A stretch of DNA of 64,000 bases from NCBI GenBank assembly GCA_034522175.1, contig JAXHLQ010000001.1, forward strand, positions 310,001-374,000, given 5' to 3'. The notes beneath the pieces are model-generated. The model had not been told where the DNA came from and ran no database searches. It was given only the letters and a program-made list of their open reading frames with translations. Below are positions 56,561-64,000 of this stretch, piece by piece. Every line of letters starts with the position of its first letter. Position 1 is the first letter of the stretch. Both the position numbers and the translations under genes were made by a program. The stretch comes from JAIPDZ01 sp034522175. Its GTDB lineage: Bacteria > Desulfobacterota > DSM-4660 > Desulfatiglandales > Desulfatiglandaceae.

Positions 56561-59500
56561 ATGGTGTTGAAGCAAAGATCTGACATAGTGGCTGAGCATC
56601 GGGTTTCTATCATCGGTTTCCTCTGGCGGCCTGAGGAGATCACCCCATCGGTGATCCAAATGGCCGAGCGGACAGGAACCAGAGCCGTCTTCGATTTCTC
56701 CAGGATGGGGGTGGACGGGTTACGTTCTTTCTTACGAAGAGCTGACCCCGCCCGCCACGTGAGGGATATCAAGATTTCTGTCCCTACCTTGATGGATCCA
56801 TCTTTGGGGCGGTTACTGAAGGAAACAGGGATCCACGACATCTGGGTAGAGTGGCACCCCCGGTTTTTTCAAGGAGATCCTTCCATCTTTCTGCAGAGAT
56901 TGAGGGAATTGTCGGAAAAACACCGTTGCTTTCCAATCATCGGTGACATGGATCTCCTGGCCGCGATTGTAAAGGACAGCTCGGGAATTGAGCGCATCGT
57001 CCTGAAAGGATGCGAGGCCTCTGGATTCGTGAGCAGTGAGACGACCACGGTTCTCTATTCGATTGTCAAAGAAATGGCGCCCACGCCCTCAAAGCCTCTC
57101 GATATCCTCATCTGGGGAGGCATCTCCACCCCTGAGGCGGCAGCGGCATTCCTGTCGACCGGGGCAACCGGGATTGTTTTCGAGAGCCTCCATTGGCTGA
57201 CGGATATGGTCGCCATGGATGATGTTCAACGCCGGCGGCTCTCCAAGCTCCGCCTGGACTCTACCGATCTGGTTGGCCTGGACCTGCAGGTTCCCTGTCG
57301 CCTTTTCAACAAGGGAAACTCGGTTGCGTTCAAGGAGATCGAGGCGTTCGAGGACTCGCTGTACGGAGCAGGGATCGAGGAGGAAAGCCGCCGCTCCTTC
57401 GCAAGCCAGGTGCATGCCAGGGCCCTCCACCCTCTGGAGAGTCATTTCGGTCAGGACGAGGTCATCCCTCTGGGCGTGGAAGCTGCCTTTGCCGCGTCGT
57501 TCGTTGAGCGTTTTGGTGCCGGAACCGAGGAAGCTGTGAAAGCCTTCATGGACGAAATCCGGAACCTATGCCGCCGGGCTGAGGCAAAAAAGGATTACTT
57601 TGTGGACAGCCCCGTAGCCGGAGAGATGGGAACCCTGTACCCCTTTATCCAGGGCGCTATGTCCTGGATCACCGATGTCCCGGAGTTTGCCTCGAGGATT
57701 GCCGATGCCGGTGGATTGCCCACCATCGCCCTTGGCCTGATGGACGCGGAGACCCTTGACCGGAGGCTGGGGTGCCTGCCGGAGATCATGGGAGGGCGCC
57801 CTTATGCGGTGAATGTCGTCTCTTTGGCAGAAAACCCTTTCAGGGAGACACATCTAACCTGGATAAAAAAACACAGACCCCGTTTTGTCGTGATCGCCGG
57901 CGGCGATCTCTCCCCCGTAAGGGAATTGTTGGAACGCGGCATAGAGGTCATGTATATCGCTCCGGATGAGGCCCTGTTGAGGTTCGCCCTTGAAGCCGGC
58001 GTCCGGTATGTGGTCTGTGAGGGATATGAGGCCGGCGGCCACGTGGGGCAGCACAGCACGCTCACCCTCGCTCAAATGGTCCTGGATCTGAAACGGCGCC
58101 AGCCATCCCTGTTCCAAAACTGTCGTGTGATCCTTGCAGGGGGAATCTTCAATCGGACGACCGCATTCATGGCCGCCATGCTCGGCGCGGACGCCATCCA
58201 GATGGGCACCGCCTATCTGGCCACCCAGGAGATCGTTGAAACGGACGCCTTGACGGCGCTCTATCAGCGGATGATTGTCAAATCGCCTCTGGGGGGAACA
58301 GTCGTTTCAGGCCAGGACACCGGACTTCGGGTGCGGTCCTTGAGGACCCTGAGAGTCGAAGCCGTTTTATCCCTGGAGAGGGAGTTTGCAGGAGGCAGCC
58401 AAGACGAGCCCTTCTTCCGGTCGAAAATGGAGGAGATGACCGCGGGGAGCCTCTTCACTGCTTCCAGAGGCATGGACAGGCCAGGCGGGGTGGCTCTGGA
58501 TGAGCGGGCCTGTCTGGAACGCGGGCAATTCATGAGTGGGGCCTGTGCCGGCCTCATCCATGAGGTCCGGAAGCTGCGGTCCTTTCACCGCGAGCTGGCC
58601 GAAGGCCCTCTCTTGCTGCATCAGCCCGTTGTCGGGTCGTCTCAAAATCCCCCCTCGCCCCCCTTTAGTAAAGGGGGGTTGGGGGGATTTCCAGTTCCAT
58701 CCGCCGGAGTCGGCCATAGACTGAAGCGCGTCGCCGCCCACAGAGACGATCGTGAAAGGGTTGCCATCACCGGAATGAGCATACTCAATGCCCTGGGGCA
58801 GAGTCCGGAGGAAGTCTGGGCTGCAAGCCTGGCCATGAAGAGCGGGATTACACAGGTTCCGCCTTCCCGGTGGGATCACACCCTTTTTTATGATCCCCGG
58901 CCGCAGGTTCCGGACAAGACCTACTGCAGGGTGGGCGCCTTCTTGGACTTTCAACTCTCCCGCAGTGAACTCGGGATTCCTCCCCATGATTTCCGGACCA
59001 TGACCGAGGCTACAAGGCTCACCATGTGGCTGGCGGACAGGGCCATCCGGGCATCCGGCATCCTGGATTCGGACATCCCGCGCGAACGAATAGCGGTCCT
59101 CATCTCCCAGAACTCGGGGGAGGCCGCGGGGACCCTCACCAATATGATCATCAGGGAGTACGTTCACGATATCCTCGCCGACATCAAAAGGGCGGTTCGC
59201 CTCACGCCGGATCAGGAGAGCGCCATCGAACGAGAGGTAAAATCCGGACGCAGGGCCCCGGACGACACCACCCTCCTGGGCAGACTCAACTGCGCAGCAG
59301 CCGGCTTTGTCTGCAATCGTTATGGGTTCATGGGTCCCAGCTATGCTGTCTCCGCAGCCTGTGCGACCTCACTGGTCGCACTTTACAGCGCCATCCAGAT
59401 GATCCAAAATGACATCATCGATGCCGCCATCGTCGGAGGGGGCGAGGATAAACTCACCCACTTGCACTTTCTGGAATTCTCCGCCCTGGGCGCACTTTAC

Positions 59501-62500
59501 GGGCTGTCCGGACGAGAAAGACCCGCTCATGAGACCTCCCGTCCCTTCGATGCGGAAAGGGATGGGATGGTCCTCGGCGAAGGCGGGGGAATGATCGTCA
59601 TCGAGCGGGAGAGCCTGGCCCGCGCAAGAGGGGCCCGCGTCCACGCCGTGGTAACCGGCATGGGAGCGAGCAACAACCATCTGGGGATGGTGGAGTCCAC
59701 CCGTGTCGCCCAAGAGATCGCCATCCGCGCCTCTTTTCGAGGGATACGCTATGGGCCCGATGCCGTCGACCTGGTGGAATGCCATGCGACGAGCACCCGG
59801 CAAGGGGACGTGGAGGAGGTCCGTGCCCTGAAAGCCGTCTTTAATTCCTCCAATCGCACTGTGATCACCTCATTCAAATCCCAGATCGGACACACACTGG
59901 GCGTCTCCGGGATGAACAGCCTCATTCGAGGCGTCACGGCCATGAAGGCGGGGGTTTTTCCTCCTACCCTCAATTATATGCATCCAGACCCGGAAATTGA
60001 CGTAGAAGGATCGGACCTCCTCATCGCCCCGGAGCCGATGGATTGGAAGGACAGGGACAGCCGGCCAAGAAGGCTTCAGGTCGACGCCTTCGGGTTTGGA
60101 GGTTCCAACTACGTCGTGCAGGTAGAGCAGGCCATGGATGAATGGGACACGATCCTTGTCTCACCGGGCAGAGAACCCAGTCTCGATCGAGAGAAGGGGG
60201 GTGGCTCTTCGGATTTCGGATTTCGGATTTCGGATTTGAAGGAAGGGCGCAATTCCTCTGGGGAGGCCCGTGGTGGGCTTCCTGAACTTCAGGGCCTCTC
60301 TTTCTTCCGGACTGAGATGGACGGCGGTAAGTGCCGGATGGCTGTTGTGGCGCAATCCGAAGAGGAGGCGCTCACGGTCATCAATAATACGGCCTCCCTT
60401 GGCGAATCCGCTCTCGTCTCACACCAGGCATTGAGGTCCCTGGCGCAGCACGGGCTTTTCATCAGCCGCGAGGATTTGCCGCCCCTGCCGCTCGCCTTTG
60501 TATTTCCCGGACAGGGGTCCCACTATGGAGGAATGGGGCGGGATCTCTACGAGTCCTTTCCCGTCATCAGGGAGTGGATGGACCGGGCCGCAGCGGCAGC
60601 GGATTTCGACCTCCTTCACTTATTGTTCCATGATCGAGAGGAGAACCTTCAGAAGACCCGGTGGCAGCAACCTGCCATGTTCGCCATGGAATACGCCATG
60701 GCTCGATACCTCGCCACCCTGGGTATCCACCCTGTGGCCATGGCCGGCCATAGTCTGGGCGAATTGACTGCCTTGTGCCTGGCCGGCGTCTATTCCCCGG
60801 AGGACGGGTTTCGAATCGTGAACAAGAGGGCCCTCTGCATGGACAAGGCCGCCGCCATGAACGTGGAACCCGGCGTCATGGCGGCCGTGGACGCCCCCCT
60901 GGATCTGCTGAAAGAGATGATCCAGGGACGGGAGGATGTCCACATCGGCAATATCAATTCACCGAACCAGGTTGTCGTGAGCGGCGGCACTGAGGCGGTC
61001 AAGGATCTGTGCAAAAGACTGAAGGAACTTGGCCATCGGGCCACCCTCTTGCGGGTCAGCATGGCCTTCCACTCCCCTATCATGAAGGTCATCCATGATG
61101 AGCTCGAGACGTACATTGCCTCGATTCCATTTCATTCCCCGCAGATTCCCGTCATCTCCAACACGACCATGGCGCCGTATCCATCAGACCCCGATGAGAT
61201 CAGGCGAATCCTGATGGCCCACCTGGAATCTACCGTTCATTGGATGCGTAATGTCCAGACCCTTTGGAATGACTACGGAGTCCGGCTCTTTGTGGAGGTG
61301 GGCCCCGGCGAAACATTGAGTAATCTCATCGCAGACACGCTTCCTGAATCGGCATGTATCCAGACGTGCCTTCCCTCCGCAGAGGGCCTGACCTGCAAGA
61401 CCGCTCTTGCTCAGCTCTTTGTCCAAGGTCATCTGAAGGTTGAAGGAGAACCGAGGTTTGTTTCCCTCTCGGCAGTCAGAAAAACTCCCGAATTTCACCG
61501 AACCGCCCCAGAACCCGTGTTACGAACCACCCCTTCCATTCCGGGACAGGCCTCACCACCCCTCGGTGAGGCGCCTGTGGGCCAAGATCTTATGGAGAGA
61601 CTTATTCGAATCATCATGGATGCTACAGGATTTAATAGGGAGGAGATCCAACCCGATATGGATCTCAGAAGGGACCTCTCCATCCGATCCAGCCGCCTCC
61701 CCATCATCATGGATGCTGCGGAACGTCAATTCGGGATCACGATTGAATTGGAGGATTTTATAGGTGTCCGTACCGTGAAGGACATCGCCCAGAGGATCTC
61801 CAAGGTGATCGCCGGTCAGGGAGGCGCCGGCCTGCAGCCGGCTGCCAAGGCTGTTCCCCCCGAGCCAGTGCGGGATGACATCCTGAAGTCATCAGAGGAT
61901 GAGGCGATCTTAAAGCGTCTCGTATTCAATCACGCACCGGTAGAGTTGGCGGCCTCTGTTCCCATGGAGTTGAGCCCAGGCGAGTCAGTCCTCCTTCTCT
62001 CGCCTGACAGGGATGACGGGATTGCCGGAAGCGCAGGAAACATCCTCCGGCTGGATTACGGGGTTGACACAATTCCAATGCTCTTCATGCAAGGCAACTT
62101 CGACCCTGGTGAAGAGAGCCACGACATTCGAACCGATGAAGGGGCCTCCAGGGCTGCAGACAGAATAGCGGGCCTGTCGCCCCTTTCTGGGATGGTCATC
62201 ACCCTTTGTCAAGGCGGATCAAGAAGGTTAAGAAGCATGGCGGATGTTTCGCGGCTTATCAGGGGGTTCTTTCTCCTCCTGAAGGCATTTCTTCAATCAC
62301 CGGCCAAGAAATTCGTGATGCTGATCCATTCCAGGGAGGAACCTGAAACGCTCAGTCGACTGGCGGCGGAAGGGATGCTCGGGCTTTTTCTGAGCGCAGC
62401 GCAGGAACACCCATCGATCCAGTTTCGCACATTGGAAATTGATAGGGATACCGACCTTCGCGTTGCGCTCCGCGGTGCTCTGGACAGGGGATCCACCGTT

Positions 62501-64000
62501 GTGGAGATCGTTCATCGCGATGGAAGAATCTTCACTTCGGAGGGACACTTGGCCCCGTCGGTCTTCGGGGATTCTTCAAGCCTGGCCCTGAGCCCTGGAG
62601 ACGTTATCGTCATGTCCGGGGGCGCAACCGGGATCAGCGCCCACCTGGCCCGCTGTCTCGTGCCTTTCATGCCCCGCCTGATCTTTCTGGGGAGGACCCA
62701 TCTCCATCCAGGCATTCATCCCGCAAAGCCGCGCCCCGAACATTCGCCTTTTGAGGCGTTCCCTTTCGCCCCCAGGGCGTCGGAGATTGCTCGGACCCTG
62801 GCGGATTTGCACGCCTCAGGGATCGACGCAACGTACCATACCTGCGATGTGACCGACCCCGAAGCGGTCCGCGCGATCATGGGTGAGGTGGCAAGCCGTT
62901 ATGGCAGGATCGACGGTATCATTCACGGCGCCGGTGTCCTCAGGGACGGTCCCTTAAGCCAAATGCCCCCGGATGATTTTTCCATGGTCACGGATGTCAA
63001 GTTCCTCGGGGCCTGGAATCTGTTCTCGGCTGCGGAAGGGGCCGGTTTGAGGTTTTTCGTCGGCCTCTCATCGGGGGCCGCGATCCAGGGGAATCCCGGC
63101 CAGGCCAACTACGCCGCTGCCAACCGGATGATGTCTGCGTTGCTCAGAACGCTGCGCCGGAAAAACAGCACGATCGGGTTCAAGGCCTTGATGCTTCCTC
63201 CTGTCGAGGGGGTGGGCATGGCCCAGGATGTGGAGGTGCGGGACCTGATGAGGCGAAAGGGCGTGGCGTACATCCATGTCAATGAGCTTGCGGGGCTTTT
63301 CTGCCGGGAGCTCTTTGTAGCGCCGGCTGAAGACGATTGGGTGATGTTCATGAGGAGGCTGCCATCCGTGAGGACGTCATTGCTCAATGATACCATCCGT
63401 CCTTCGCGCGATGGCGAACTGGATGGAGGCGCCGTGTCCTTCAGACCCGAGGACTTCCCCATGATAGAAAAGATCTCTTGCCTGGACATCCGCCGGGAAC
63501 AATTGGAGGCCTTCAGATCCTTCTCCCTTGAGAAGGATCTTTGGATCACCGATCACAGACCCTTCAAATTCATCAAGCATCCTCTGGTCTCAGCCGCCAT
63601 GGTCCTGGAGACATTCATGGAAGCCGCCCGGACCCTGTATCCCCACCTGCAGGTTCGAGGCGTTCGCCAGGTGCGCCTCATGGACATGATCCAATGTCCT
63701 CCCGGGGTCCCACGGCCTTCCAGGATCTCCTGCCGCCGAGGCGGCAATGGCCTTCGGGAGGTATGCTGTGAGGTCTCTCTCTCAATACAAGAGATCTCCC
63801 CCGCCGGGAGATTGACCGACCGCTTCATCCCGCACTGCAAAGGACAAGTGATGCTTGATGGCGGAAATGGCCCTGGAGGATATCTCGGGGAGGGGCTCCC
63901 GGATTTTCCAGTCCGGTTAGACGAACTGCGGACGAAGCCGATGAATCATAAAAAAGTGCTTAAATGGTACAAAGACCGCAGCGGCCTCAAAGGCAGGTAT
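56561..64000 (+). CDS. Giant PKS/PUFA-synthase-like megasynthase: NMO-NMO-KS-AT-ACP-KR-DH..., 3' end outside window
   Basis: The frame from ATG 56561 (AAGGGA 4 bases upstream) stays open for 2,480 codons. Residues 1-240 and about 350-640 are two nitronate-monooxygenase-like barrels; the second has EGYEAGGHVGQHS, the first lacks it. KS (about 730-1180): Cys934 in SAACATS, His1075 in ECHATSTRQGD, His1111 in IGHTLGVSG. AT (about 1290-1620): Ser1398 in AGHSLGEL. ACP (about 1685-1755): DLSIRSSRLPIIMD, with Ser1710 at the likely phosphopantetheine site. KR (about 1980-2260): SGGATGIS, Tyr2184 in GQANYAAANRM. From about 2320 a dehydratase-like hot-dog part starts (WITDHRPFKFIKHPLVSAAM). It should build a reduced acyl chain in the cytosol. 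Linkers at 58645-58690 and 60210-60237 are translated repeat DNA. Confidence 0.88.
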   Translation, partial: MVLKQRSDIVAEHRVSIIGFLWRPEEITPSVIQMAERTGTRAVFDFSRMGVDGLRSFLRRADPARHVRDIKISVPTLMDPSLGRLLKETGIHDIWVEWHPRFFQGDPSIFLQRLRELSEKHRCFPIIGDMDLLAAIVKDSSGIERIVLKGCEASGFVSSETTTVLYSIVKEMAPTPSKPLDILIWGGISTPEAAAAFLSTGATGIVFESLHWLTDMVAMDDVQRRRLSKLRLDSTDLVGLDLQVPCRLFNKGNSVAFKEIEAFEDSLYGAGIEEESRRSFASQVHARALHPLESHFGQDEVIPLGVEAAFAASFVERFGAGTEEAVKAFMDEIRNLCRRAEAKKDYFVDSPVAGEMGTLYPFIQGAMSWITDVPEFASRIADAGGLPTIALGLMDAETLDRRLGCLPEIMGGRPYAVNVVSLAENPFRETHLTWIKKHRPRFVVIAGGDLSPVRELLERGIEVMYIAPDEALLRFALEAGVRYVVCEGYEAGGHVGQHSTLTLAQMVLDLKRRQPSLFQNCRVILAGGIFNRTTAFMAAMLGADAIQMGTAYLATQEIVETDALTALYQRMIVKSPLGGTVVSGQDTGLRVRSLRTLRVEAVLSLEREFAGGSQDEPFFRSKMEEMTAGSLFTASRGMDRPGGVALDERACLERGQFMSGACAGLIHEVRKLRSFHRELAEGPLLLHQPVVGSSQNPPSPPFSKGGLGGFPVPSAGVGHRLKRVAAHRDDRERVAITGMSILNALGQSPEEVWAASLAMKSGITQVPPSRWDHTLFYDPRPQVPDKTYCRVGAFLDFQLSRSELGIPPHDFRTMTEATRLTMWLADRAIRASGILDSDIPRERIAVLISQNSGEAAGTLTNMIIREYVHDILADIKRAVRLTPDQESAIEREVKSGRRAPDDTTLLGRLNCAAAGFVCNRYGFMGPSYAVSAACATSLVALYSAIQMIQNDIIDAAIVGGGEDKLTHLHFLEFSALGALYGLSGRERPAHETSRPFDAERDGMVLGEGGGMIVIERESLARARGARVHAVVTGMGASNNHLGMVESTRVAQEIAIRASFRGIRYGPDAVDLVECHATSTRQGDVEEVRALKAVFNSSNRTVITSFKSQIGHTLGVSGMNSLIRGVTAMKAGVFPPTLNYMHPDPEIDVEGSDLLIAPEPMDWKDRDSRPRRLQVDAFGFGGSNYVVQVEQAMDEWDTILVSPGREPSLDREKGGGSSDFGFRISDLKEGRNSSGEARGGLPELQGLSFFRTEMDGGKCRMAVVAQSEEEALTVINNTASLGESALVSHQALRSLAQHGLFISREDLPPLPLAFVFPGQGSHYGGMGRDLYESFPVIREWMDRAAAAADFDLLHLLFHDREENLQKTRWQQPAMFAMEYAMARYLATLGIHPVAMAGHSLGELTALCLAGVYSPEDGFRIVNKRALCMDKAAAMNVEPGVMAAVDAPLDLLKEMIQGREDVHIGNINSPNQVVVSGGTEAVKDLCKRLKELGHRATLLRVSMAFHSPIMKVIHDELETYIASIPFHSPQIPVISNTTMAPYPSDPDEIRRILMAHLESTVHWMRNVQTLWNDYGVRLFVEVGPGETLSNLIADTLPESACIQTCLPSAEGLTCKTALAQLFVQGHLKVEGEPRFVSLSAVRKTPEFHRTAPEPVLRTTPSIPGQASPPLGEAPVGQDLMERLIRIIMDATGFNREEIQPDMDLRRDLSIRSSRLPIIMDAAERQFGITIELEDFIGVRTVKDIAQRISKVIAGQGGAGLQPAAKAVPPEPVRDDILKSSEDEAILKRLVFNHAPVELAASVPMELSPGESVLLLSPDRDDGIAGSAGNILRLDYGVDTIPMLFMQGNFDPGEESHDIRTDEGASRAADRIAGLSPLSGMVITLCQGGSRRLRSMADVSRLIRGFFLLLKAFLQSPAKKFVMLIHSREEPETLSRLAAEGMLGLFLSAAQEHPSIQFRTLEIDRDTDLRVALRGALDRGSTVVEIVHRDGRIFTSEGHLAPSVFGDSSSLALSPGDVIVMSGGATGISAHLARCLVPFMPRLIFLGRTHLHPGIHPAKPRPEHSPFEAFPFAPRASEIARTLADLHASGIDATYHTCDVTDPEAVRAIMGEVASRYGRIDGIIHGAGVLRDGPLSQMPPDDFSMVTDVKFLGAWNLFSAAEGAGLRFFVGLSSGAAIQGNPGQANYAAANRMMSALLRTLRRKNSTIGFKALMLPPVEGVGMAQDVEVRDLMRRKGVAYIHVNELAGLFCRELFVAPAEDDWVMFMRRLPSVRTSLLNDTIRPSRDGELDGGAVSFRPEDFPMIEKISCLDIRREQLEAFRSFSLEKDLWITDHRPFKFIKHPLVSAAMVLETFMEAARTLYPHLQVRGVRQVRLMDMIQCPPGVPRPSRISCRRGGNGLREVCCEVSLSIQEISPAGRLTDRFIPHCKGQVMLDGGNGPGGYLGEGLPDFPVRLDELRTKPMNHKKVLKWYKDRSGLKGRY
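58645..58690. repeat. Palindromic repeat inside the synthase gene, NMO-KS linker
   Basis: AAATCCCCCC ... GGGGGGATTT, with CCCCCC and GGGGGG inner arms around TTTAGTAAA, forms an almost perfect 46-bp dyad. It is read in frame as QNPPSPPFSKGGLGGF. The same type of element is common between genes in this bacterial group. Confidence 0.8.
60210..60237 (+). repeat. Four tandem CGGATTT units inside the synthase gene, KS-AT linker
   Basis: CGGATTT occurs four times in a row, read as SDFGFRISDL. Seven-base units shift frame each time, so the peptide does not repeat. It lies between the KS and AT domains. Confidence 0.8.

Noticed and set aside
56338..56583. 81-aa ORF overlapping the start of the synthase
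   Set aside because: It overlaps the end of the GNAT gene and the start of the synthase in another frame and resembles nothing known; the synthase start has its own ribosome site.
60210..60237. Frameshifting microsatellite that might end the synthase
   Set aside because: Reading through the four CGGATTT units keeps the synthase frame open and leads correctly into the AT domain.
1..64000. tRNA, rRNA, riboswitch or prophage genes
   Set aside because: I looked for tRNA-like cloverleafs with CCA-type ends, conserved riboswitch cores, integrases and phage structural genes and found none I could support. Transposase genes are also absent despite the repeats.

Overview
The window reads like a chromosomal stretch from a Gram-negative bacterium, most likely Desulfobacterota (former Deltaproteobacteria) or a close relative. 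The reasons are lipoprotein and OmpA-type envelope genes, a T2SS/T4P ATPase, B12-binding radical SAM genes, a BadF/HgdC-type CoA activase remnant, many long hybrid histidine kinases, an iterative-type PKS and short palindromic repeats typical of that group. This placement is inference from gene content; there is no rRNA or tRNA gene to fix it.

Layout. (1) 0-3.7 kb: small genes (ribbon-helix-helix regulator, methyltransferase, cold-shock protein, ABM-type monooxygenase, small membrane and Lys-rich proteins). (2) 3.7-9.7 kb, + strand: a glycan cluster of two GT4 glycosyltransferases and two GH130 proteins, then a frameshifted B12/radical SAM gene. (3) 11.8-22.3 kb, + strand: signalling genes, namely two hybrid kinases sharing an almost identical 2.1-kb segment, a chimeric receiver ORF, a receiver-GGDEF diguanylate cyclase and a GspE/PilB ATPase fused to a receiver. 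(4) 22.4-28.3 kb, - strand: a decay zone with pieces of a four-helix-bundle element, a CoA activase and a radical SAM gene, between an OmpR-type two-component pair and a PAS hybrid kinase. (5) 28.9-51.3 kb, - strand: an acyl-CoA synthetase/GNAT fusion, pyruvate kinase with a pfkB stub, a baeRF-like protein, and a long envelope/stress series (BON lipoprotein, lmo0937-like, OmpA-VWA, CsbD, coiled-coil lipoprotein, LapA-like, ABM enzyme, MscS with BON, DUF2254, an 8.8-kb cyclic beta-1,2-glucan synthase). (6) 51.3-55.2 kb: repeats, decayed genes, a triple-BON protein and tiny membrane proteins. (7) 55.3 kb to the end, + strand: a GNAT-fold protein and a giant PKS-like synthase (at least 2,480 residues) that runs out of the window still open.

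Together, regions 5-6 look like an osmotic/envelope stress island: periplasmic glucans, mechanosensitive channel, OmpA anchor, BON proteins. Region 3 looks like surface or biofilm control through phosphorelay, c-di-GMP and pilus/secretion ATPase. Region 7 looks like lipid or polyketide synthesis.

Two cautions. Many genes carry single-base frameshifts, several at C/G runs that look one base short, so some 'broken' genes may be sequencing errors. The most distinctive structures I found are a thrice-repeated ABM cassette ending in a 34-bp palindrome, the 2.1-kb kinase duplication, and the PKS with tandem nitronate-monooxygenase-like barrels and repeat DNA translated in its linkers.
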